Shown here: piece by piece, positions 56,889-64,000 of the stretch | Position numbering within the stretch: position 1 is the stretch's first letter | Layout: the number at the start of each line of letters is the position of its first letter | From: DATGJX01 sp963830545 | GTDB taxonomy: Bacteria > Vulcanimicrobiota > Vulcanimicrobiia > Vulcanimicrobiales > Vulcanimicrobiaceae | Length of the DNA: 64,000 bases | NCBI GenBank assembly: GCA_963830545.1 | Contig: CAWHMK010000001.1 | Span: 1,674,001 to 1,738,000, forward strand | Direction: 5' to 3' | The notes under the pieces: model-generated | Seen by the model: the letters and a program-made list of their open reading frames with translations, nothing else | Told to the model about the DNA's origin: nothing | Database searches by the model: none | Position numbers and translations under genes: made by a program

Positions 56889-57010
56889 CCGGTGCACTGT
56901 GGGCATGCATTGCGAGTTTGCGAATAAAGCGTCGCCCACACCCGGTATGCGGGAAACCGCATACGCGACGACAGCGGAGGCTCGCTTTCAGCGGGCCTTC
57001 CTGTTTTTTT
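56889..57010 (+). promoter_or_regulatory. Structured leader RNA ending in an intrinsic terminator, upstream of DUF5693-csaB-ileS
   Basis: Three helices are visible in a row. First, CCGG...TGTGGGC (56898-56904) pairs with GCCCACA (56934-56940). Second, GTATGCGG pairs with CCGCATAC (56945-56964) around a GAAA tetraloop. Third, GGAGGCTCGCT pairs with AGCGGGCCTTCC (56976-57001, one bulge) and is followed by TG and seven T (57004-57010). The last is a strong terminator 17 bases before the GTG of the next gene. An attenuator, riboswitch or small RNA is possible. I do not recognise a known riboswitch class. Confidence 0.55.
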
Positions 57011-57027
57011 GCTCGAAGGGACCGCTG

Positions 57028-59081
57028 GTGAACCGGATCGATCCGCGAACGCGCTTTGCCGCGTTTTTGCTTTTGATAGCGCTGATTTCATGTGCGTTCG
57101 TCGCGCAAAGCCGCGCCCGCGTCGAGCGGCAGACGCGCCGGGTCGAGATTGCAATCGACTACAACGACTTTCTTTCGTTCGCGCGATCGTACAACTATAA
57201 TCCGGCCGCGTTCTTGCTCGAATTGCGGAAGGCCGGTCTGACGTCTCTCGCACTCACGGAAGAACTCGGCGGATCGCTCACCGGCGCTGCGAGCGCGAAC
57301 GCGACGGCGGTTTCGGGACTCGGATTGCTGAGCTCCGCCCGGCTGGCGCCGGTTTCCGACCCGACGCTGGCGGCGCTGGTGCGCGGCCAGGCCGTGCGCC
57401 CGGATCGATGTACTTGCTGGTCTACGATAAAGCGACGTTCGACCGGTACATGCAGCAACTGCCGCTGCATTTCGAACGCAACAGCATCCGCGTGCTGCAT
57501 GCATCGCTACCGTACGTCATCGCGCTGCGGACGCAGATCGACTACTTCAACACGACGACGCTCGGCATTCCCGCGAGTCAAGTGGAAAGCGCCAGGCGCT
57601 TGGGGCTCTTCATCATTCCGCGTTTTCAGAACGACGAGCGTTTGCAGGACGGACAAATTACGCAGATGTTCGACGATCTGCACGCCGGAAAGTGGATTTC
57701 CACGGTCGTGTTTTTCGGATTGCGCAACCAGGTGCTGGGCTTCCCCGACCACTTGAAGGATACCGCCGCGGTATTCAAAGCGCGCAAGTACACGAATTAC
57801 GGCGAGATTGAAACGTACGATGCGAGCCAAGTGCAAAAAGGTAATCTCGAACTCGCGCGCCTCATTCCGGGGCACATCGTCCGCGTTCAAGCGATCGGCA
57901 AACTCGAGCAAGATAAACTGTCCGTTCCCGAAATCGTCGCGCGATACGAGCTGGGCGTGCGCGAGCGGAACGTTCGCGTCGTCTATCTGCGGCCGTACGG
58001 ACACGAATACAACGGCATGTCCATCGAAAAGACGAACGTCGAACTCGTGCGGCAGATCGCGCAAGATTTGCGCGAGCACGGTTTCAGCCTGGGCCGCGCG
58101 ACGCCGATTCCGCTGTATCGCGGAAACAGTGCGTTTGCGGTGGGACTCGCGATTTTAGCGGTTCCATCCATCTTCGTGCTCCTGCTCGGATGGTACGGAT
58201 GGTATCGCCCACTGTGGGCTGCGCTCGCGTACGCGCTGACGATCGCGGTATACGCCGGCGGATACGCATCGCATCACGATCTGCTCGCCCGCTCGATCGT
58301 TGCCCTGTGCGGCGCTTTGCTGTTCGCCGCGGCGGCGTTCACGGTGCTCGGACCGGCATTTTTCGAGGAACCGCGATCGCGCCTTTGGCCGCAAATTCTG
58401 CGGAGTCTTGGCTGGACGCTCCTTGCGACGGCCGTTGCGCTGCTGGGTGCGCTGGTGGTCGTCGGCATTATGAGTTCACCGCTGACGATGGAGGAAGTCG
58501 AACCGTTCCGCGGCGTGAAACTCGTCCTCGCGCTTCCGCCGCTCATCGCACTCGCGCTGTATCTCTTCACGGATCGCTTCGATTCCGGAGTGAAAAATGC
58601 GCGCGATGCATTCAGCGCGCCGATTCGCATCTATCAGCTGCTGCTTGCGATCGTCGTACTCGGAGCCGGTGCGCTGGTGCTCGTGCGCAGCGGCAACCAA
58701 AGCGACGTCGCGCCGTCGGCGTTTGAACTCTCGCTGCGGCATCACTTGACCGCGCTGCTGAGCGTGAGGCCCCGTTTCAAGGAATTCGTGGTCGGCTTTC
58801 CCTTTCTGATGATCGTGCCTGCGCTGCGTCGCGGGGATCGCCGTGCGGCCGGCATCATTCTTTCGCTTGCCATCGGGATCGGCATCGGCGACGTCATCGA
58901 CACGTTCTCGCACTTGCACACGCCTTTGCTCATCTCGATAATTCGCGTCATTCTCGGCCTCGCGATCGGCGCCGTCATCGGCGCCATCGCCATCGCGGTC
59001 TACCGCGTGCTCGACGGGCGGCGCAAACGCGGCGACGTGGTCATGAGCTTGTCGAACGACGCTCAGCTTGTCGAAGCCTAA
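57028..59081 (+). CDS. DUF5693 family membrane protein, one frameshift
   Basis: The protein has one N-terminal membrane anchor (FAAFLLLIALISCAFVAQSR), an extracytoplasmic part with DYNDFLSFARSYNYNPAAFL and LTSLALTEELGGSLTG, and after a frame change near 57405 IRVLHASLPYVIALRTQIDY and RNQVLGFPDHLKDTAAVFKA, then YLRPYGHEYNGMSIEKTNVE. The C-terminal half has about ten membrane helices (IFVLLLGWYGWYRPLWAALA, GFPFLMIVPALRR). DUF5693 proteins are coded next to CsaB, as here. The role in cell-wall polymer synthesis is inference. GTG 57028 is just past the terminator. Confidence 0.78.
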
Positions 59082-59092
59082 GGCGCGTCCCG

Positions 59093-60202
59093 GTGCGGTT
59101 CTTGATCTCGGGGTATTACGGCTTCGGGAACTTGGGTGATGAAGCGCTGCTCTCGGTGATCGTCTCGCAGTTGAAGACGCGCTACCCGTACGGCGAAATC
59201 GACGTCCTTTCGGCGCAGCCGGAGAGGACCGCGCACGAGCTGCGCGTGGCGGCAACGCCCCGCTGGGACGCGAAGGCAATTCGCGGCGCGATCGACCGCG
59301 CGGACGTGGTCATCTCGGGTGGCGGCGGTCTGCTGCAGAATGCGACGAGCATTCGCAGTTTGATATACTACGCCGGCATCATTCGAGCGGCGGCGCGCGC
59401 GCATCGCAAAGCGATGATCTTCGCGCAATCCATCGGGCCGCTGGATTTTTGGGGTCGAGCCTTGGTGAAGGAATGCTGCAAAGGCGTTTCACGCGCGACC
59501 GTGCGCGACAAACGCTCGCTGCGCACATTGACGCCGCTGCTCTCACCCAGCGCTGCGGTGGAACAAACAGCCGATCCGGTGTTTCTCTATGACGCGCCCG
59601 AAGAAGAAGTCGATCTCTCCCGCGAAGGGATCGGCCCGCAAAGCGACCCGCTCGTCATCGTCAGCGTTCGCAAGTCGGCGGGCATGAAAGATCGTCTCGA
59701 CACTGTCGCTCGCGCGGTCGATCGCCTCGCGACTCGGCACGACGCACGCGTTGCGTTTTTGCCGATCGGCGGCGCCGCCGATGCGGAAGTTTCGACGCTC
59801 GTGATTCGCAAGTGCAAAACGGCGCCCGTGCTGCTTCCCGAGTGCAGCCTCGAACGCGCTGCCAACATCATTCGCAGAGCAAAGGCCGTGGTCGGCATGC
59901 GTTTGCACGCGCTCATCCTGGCGGCGCGCTATACCGTCCCGTTCATTGCCATCCCGTACGATCCGAAAGTCGGAGCGCTCTGCGAGGACCTTGCGTATCC
60001 CTTGCCGCCGCTCTTCACGCTCAATCCGCCGGGGCCAAAGCCGGAAAGCGATGCGGTCGACGCACTGGTCGACGAGTTCTGGCGGCGCCGCGAGGCGCTC
60101 TCGGAGCACCTTCGCGATAGCGGAAAGCGCCTGCAGCGCCTGGCTTCGCGAAATTTCGAGGTCCTGGACGAGCTGCTCGCCGAAAAGCGGATGTCCCGAT
60201 GA
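59093..60202 (+). CDS. csaB: Polysaccharide pyruvyl transferase CsaB
   Basis: CsaB transfers pyruvate from PEP to a secondary cell-wall polysaccharide, which anchors S-layer proteins with SLH domains. The 369-residue protein has LISGYYGFGNLGDEALLSVI, VISGGGGLLQNATSIRSLIY, AMIFAQSIGPLDFWGRALVK and RATVRDKRS, then RAKAVVGMRLHALILAARYT and VPFIAIPYDPKVGALCEDL. The GTG start lies 11 bases after DUF5693 and the stop overlaps the ileS start by four bases. Its presence suggests a pyruvylated wall polymer and SLH-anchored layers. Confidence 0.88.
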   Translation: MRFLISGYYGFGNLGDEALLSVIVSQLKTRYPYGEIDVLSAQPERTAHELRVAATPRWDAKAIRGAIDRADVVISGGGGLLQNATSIRSLIYYAGIIRAAARAHRKAMIFAQSIGPLDFWGRALVKECCKGVSRATVRDKRSLRTLTPLLSPSAAVEQTADPVFLYDAPEEEVDLSREGIGPQSDPLVIVSVRKSAGMKDRLDTVARAVDRLATRHDARVAFLPIGGAADAEVSTLVIRKCKTAPVLLPECSLERAANIIRRAKAVVGMRLHALILAARYTVPFIAIPYDPKVGALCEDLAYPLPPLFTLNPPGPKPESDAVDALVDEFWRRREALSEHLRDSGKRLQRLASRNFEVLDELLAEKRMSR

Positions 60203-62992
60203 GCGATGCGACGGTCGAGCGCGATTACCGCGATACGCTGAACTTACCGAAAACCACCTTCCCGATGAAGGCGGACTTGCCCAAGCGCGAGCCGGATCGC
60301 GTTGCATGGTGGGCCCAGCAGCGCGTGTACGAGCGCCGGTTGGAGCGCAACAAGGCGCATCAACCATGGATTTTACACGACGGGCCGCCGTATGCGAACG
60401 GCAATCTGCACATGGGCCATTTCCTGAACATGGTGCTCAAAGACATGTTCGTGAAGATCGCGCTGCTCGACGGAAAGTGGACCAAGTTCGTACCGGGTTG
60501 GGACATGCACGGCCTTCCGATCGAGTTCGAAACGCTCAAACATCTGAAGATCAAAGACTTCCACGACATCGATCCCATCGATCTGCGCAGCAAGTGCAAA
60601 GAACGCGCGCTGCATTGGCTCGACGTGCAGCGCTCCACGCGCATGCGTATGGGCGCATTCGGTGATTTCGAACACCCCTACCGCACGATCGACCCGTCTT
60701 TCGAGGCAACCATCGTCGAAGCGCTGGCCGACCTCGCCGCAAACGAGCAAATTTACAAAGGTTTGCGTTCGACGTTGTGGTGCGTCCACGACGAAACCGC
60801 GCTCGCGGAAGCGGAAATCGAGTACAAAGAAAAAGTCTCGCCGTCGATCTTCGTGCGCTTCATGGCCGACGTCCAGCAGCGATCGAAACTCTTGCACGTC
60901 TTTGCAAAAAACGCGCGCGACGAAGAATCGGTGGAAGCGCTTTCGGAACCGGTTTCGTTCCTCATCTGGACGACCACGCCGTGGACGCTTCCCGCAAACG
61001 TCGCCATCGCGCTCAAACCCGATGCGATGTACGGATTGTATCGCTTCAAGCACGAAGCGTTCGTGATTGCCGAGGCGCTTGCAGCGCAGACTATCGGCGA
61101 GGATTTCGGGCAGGCGGAAAAACTTGCATCCGTTCGCGGTGAGGCGCTCAGCGGGCTTGCCGTGCGTCATCCGTTTCTCGACCGCGATTCGGCAATCGTT
61201 ACTGCCGACTATGTCGATCTCGAAACCGGTACGGGGGCCGTCCATACCGCGCCCGGACACGGCGCCGACGACTTCGAAACGGGGATGCGTTTCAATCTTC
61301 CGATTCTCAATCCGGTCGACGCGCGCGGCGTATTCACGCAAGAGGCGGGCCCGTACGCCGGGATGCACATCTGGAAAGCGAATACGAAGATCGTCGAAGA
61401 TCTTCGAGCGAGCGGCGCGCTGTGGAACGCTTACGAATATACGCACAGTTATCCGCATTGCTGGCGCTGTCACAACCCGGTCATTTTCCGCGCCACCTCG
61501 CAGTGGTTCATCGCAATGGATCAGAACCGGCTGCGCAAACGCACCATCGACAACGTGCGCGACGTCGCGTTCACGCCGGAATGGGGACGCAGGCGCATGG
61601 AGCAGATGCTCGAGCAGCATCCCGAGTGGTGCATTTCGCGCCAGCGCACGTGGGGGACGCCGATTCCCGCCGTCATCTGCACGGGTTGCAACGAATCGAT
61701 ACTCGATCCGCACGTCGCGCGCAACGCCGCAAAACTGTTTCGCGAGCAGGGCGCCGATGCGTGGTGGCGCGATCCCGTCGAAACGTTCTTGCCGGCTGGT
61801 TTTCATTGCCCCGGTTGCGGCAGTTCGTCGTTCGAAAAAGAGAAGAACATCGTCGACATCTGGTTCGAATCGGGCGTAACGCATCTGGCAGTGCTCGGCC
61901 GCGACGGATTGCCGTGGCCGTCGGATCTCGTTCTTGAGGGCGGCGATCAATACCGGGGTTGGTTCCGCAGCTCGATCCTAACGGCGACTGCAATCAAAGG
62001 CGCTGCGCCTTATCGCCACGTGGTCAAAAACGGCTGGGTGAACGACGAGCACGGCCGGCCGATGAGCAAATCGCTCGGCACGGGCATCGACGCGAAGGAC
62101 GCAATGCAGAAGTGGGGCGCGGACGTGCTCCGTTTGTGGGCCGCCTCGGTGGAATTCGTCGACGACGTGCGTTTCGGTCCGAACGTCGTCGATCAGGTCA
62201 GCCGCGTGTATCGCAACATTCGCAATCGCGTGCGTTTCATGCTCAGCAACGTCGACGATTTGAGCCCGGCGGAAATCGTTCCGCGCGAACGGATGCAGTG
62301 GTTCGACCGGCTTGCATGTGAGGTCACCGATGCCTGGGCCACGCGCGTGCGAGAGCATTTGCTGGCGTACCGCCTGCACGACGCGTATCTCGAGATCATC
62401 CGCTTCGAAGGCGAGGATCTCTCGAGTTTTTATTTGGATGCGCTCAAGGACCGGCTCTATTCGAGCGCGGCACGTGCATCGCGGCGGCGCAGCGCACAAA
62501 GCGCAATTCTCCACATCTTGGAGCAGTTTTTGGCGGTGCTCGCGCCGATGCTCTCGTTTACGGCGGAGGAAGCGTGGCAATCGCTTCCGGTGGAGCTTCG
62601 CGGCGATCGCCTCAGCGTGTTCGATCTGCCTTTAGCGGCAGCGAAAGCATCCGGCGCCGAAACAGGCGCGGCGTGGGCTAAACTCAAAGAGTCTGCGCGC
62701 ACTCGTTGCGGCCAGTGAAGGCAAGCGCGATTACGAGCTGCAGGCGATGCTGAAGGTGCCGAGTCTTTGGTACGAGCGCTTTCATCCGCACGCCGACGAC
62801 GTTCGCGAGGCTCTGGTCGTTTCAGCGCTGACGCTCACGCACGACCGGCAGAAAACGGACGACGAAACGCGGTTGGAATTACGCCCGTCAGACGGGCAGA
62901 AGTGTCAGCGTTGCTGGAAGTATTTGCCGCTCGGAAGCGATCCGCAGCATCCGGGCTTGTGCGCGCCTTGCGCTGAGATCGTTTCTTCTTAG
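60199..62992 (+). CDS. ileS: Isoleucyl-tRNA synthetase, one frameshift near the C-terminus
   Basis: The enzyme charges tRNA-Ile. Class I motifs are HMGH (residues 71-74, in PPYANGNLHMGHFLNMVLKD) and MSKS (near 621, RPMSKSLGTGID). The editing domain has TTPWTLPANVAIALKP and GTGAVHTAPGHGADDFETG. After a frame change near 62690 it continues LRALVAASEGKRDYELQAML and LELRPSDGQKCQRCWKYLPL, with the C-terminal zinc site C-Q-R-C...C-A-P-C. The span is about 931 residues, the normal length. It starts at ATG 60199, overlapping csaB. The frameshift is likely a sequence error because the gene is essential. Confidence 0.93.
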
Positions 62993-63261
62993 CGGCGGCG
63001 TGGCCGTTTGGGCGGCCGGTCCGAAGCGCGAATAACCGTCAGCGGCTTGCCCTCGATCTCGAAGAGATTTAACGCCTTAATCGCCGCATCCGCTGAGCGG
63101 TCGTCGGCCACGTTCACGTAGGCGTAGCCTTTCTTGCGGCGGCTGCGACGATCGCGAGGAAAGGTCACGTCCTCGTCGCCCGCACCGAACTGCCGGAACA
63201 GCGCGAGCAGGTTTTCCTTCGTGGCATCCCGCGGATAGCCGGCAACGAATAATCGGATCAT
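62989..63261 (-). CDS. RRM-domain RNA-binding protein
   Basis: The 90-residue protein is one RRM: RNP2 RLFVAGYPRDATKENLLALF, RNP1 KKGYAYVNVADDRSADAAIK and IEGKPLTVIRASD. The Arg/Lys-rich tail (PPKRPRRR) is typical of bacterial RRM proteins. Its ATG overlaps the tgt stop (ATGA), so both are cotranscribed, and its 3' end is convergent with ileS with a 4-base overlap. Confidence 0.88.
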   Translation of the reverse strand: MIRLFVAGYPRDATKENLLALFRQFGAGDEDVTFPRDRRSRRKKGYAYVNVADDRSADAAIKALNLFEIEGKPLTVIRASDRPPKRPRRR

Positions 63262-64000
63262 GTCAGCGGTTCTCCGAGAACGCTATCGCGAAAACCTTGC
63301 CACGCCCCTGCTTCCACGGCTGCACGAACCTCACGCAGCAGCGCGTTCAACATGTACACGTTATGATAAGAGAGCAGGCGCGAGCCAAGCATTTCGCCAG
63401 CCCTGAACAAATGGGCGAGATATGCGCGCGTAAACGTCGTGCATACGTAGCAGTCGCAGCGCGAATCGACGGGCGAAAAATCTTTTACGTACGCAGCGTT
63501 GCGTATCGCGAATTCTCCATCGCGCGTCATTGCGCGGCCGTTTCTTCCGCAGCGCGTCGGATACACGCAGTCGAACATGTCGATGCCGCAGTCCACGGCC
63601 ATGACGACGTCGCGAACCGTTCCGACTCCCATCAAGTAACGCGGTTTGTTCGCGGGCAGCATTGAGGCCGACAAGCGGGCCAGGCGATACATTTCCTCAC
63701 GCGTTTCGCCCACTGAAAGGCCGCCGATCGCATATCCGGGAAGATCGAGCCCGACGATAGCGCGCGCACTTCGCTCGCGCGCGTTTGGGTCCACACCTCC
63801 CTGCATGATTGCGAACAGCGCCGTATCGGCAGCCCGCGTGCGGGCTTCCGAGCTGCGCTTCGCCCAATCCGACGAGAGGCGCACGGATTGCTCGATGGCC
63901 TCAGGCGCGGCAGGCAGACTTCACGCAGACGTCGAGCTGCATCGCAACGTCCACGCCGATGGCCTCTTGGAACGCAAGCACGTTTTCCGGCGTGAAGCGG
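63258..64000 (-). CDS. tgt: Queuine tRNA-ribosyltransferase, 5' end outside the window, one frameshift
   Basis: The enzyme exchanges the wobble guanine of GUN-anticodon tRNAs for the queuosine precursor. Visible parts are RFTPENVLAFQEAIGVDVAM, the start of the active-site region QLDVCVKSACRA, ALFAIMQGGVDPNARERSAR, YAIGGLSVGETREEM, PRYLMGVGTVRDVVMAVDCG and the tRNA-binding DMFDCVYPTRCGRNGRAMTR. The zinc site is CDCYVCTTFTRAYLAHLFRA followed by the histidine in SYHN. A frame change near 63905 lies between the last residues of QLDVC and EAIEQS. It is followed by the RRM gene. Confidence 0.9.

Noticed and set aside
56889..57010. Known riboswitch classes (c-di-GMP, cobalamin, fluoride, glycine, T-box)
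   Set aside because: None of their conserved sequence blocks could be matched by eye, so only 'structured leader' is claimed.
1..64000. CRISPR arrays
   Set aside because: No set of regularly spaced repeats with unique spacers was seen; the repeats found are att sites, IS ends and two short tandem duplications.

Overview
The window is about 58-60% GC bacterial DNA and looks like a metagenome-derived contig. Several core proteins (a DUF3343 carrier, a DUF5693-CsaB-IleS operon, LolA-like, NIPSNAP and beta-propeller proteins) and the codon use fit a poorly cultured lineage such as Eremiobacterota (WPS-2). That placement is inference. No rRNA or ribosomal protein gene is present to fix the taxonomy.

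Core segment 1 (1-4.8 kb) holds the end of a chemotaxis-type sensor, DUF3343, birA, ndk, eno, tRNA-Met, a lipoprotein, a phytanoyl-CoA dioxygenase-like protein and tRNA-Glu. Core segment 2 (21.5-41.4 kb) is a mixed housekeeping and signalling region: copper export (copZ-copA), a C-terminal processing protease, partner-switch parts (STAS, HATPase, PP2C, receiver domain), a LuxR regulator, an AI-2E-type permease, a cytochrome b561-sulfite oxidase fusion and an MBL-fold protein. Core segment 3 (54.6-64 kb) holds tRNA-Val, a serine hydrolase, an enoyl-CoA hydratase, a structured leader, DUF5693-csaB-ileS, an RRM protein and the end of tgt.

Two accessory islands are inserted in tRNA genes. Island 1 (4771-21467) is bounded by a perfect 28-bp repeat of the tRNA-Glu 3' end. 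It carries a HEPN-like ORF, an HTH protein, a C5-cytosine methyltransferase, a restriction endonuclease and Vsr, then a five-gene + strand operon (small protein, GHKL ATPase, Z1 helicase, PD-(D/E)XK protein, AIPR protein), and a minus-strand tail with a DUF4268-type nuclease and two unrecognised genes. Island 2 (41440-54681) is bounded by a roughly 44-bp repeat of the tRNA-Val 5' half. It carries a PD-(D/E)XK nuclease, three IS3-family elements, a pair of DNA methyltransferases with a phospholipase-D-type nuclease (a BfiI-like arrangement), an EVE protein and a DUF262/DUF1524 (GmrSD-like) protein. No integrase or phage structural gene was recognised in either island, so both read as defence islands.

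Single-base frameshifts are frequent. Core genes that should be essential (eno, ileS, tgt) each carry one, about one per 3 kb, which suggests residual sequencing indels. The islands carry them every few hundred bases, so true decay, lower read quality there, or both are likely. Coordinates of disrupted genes below are whole-gene spans across the frame changes.
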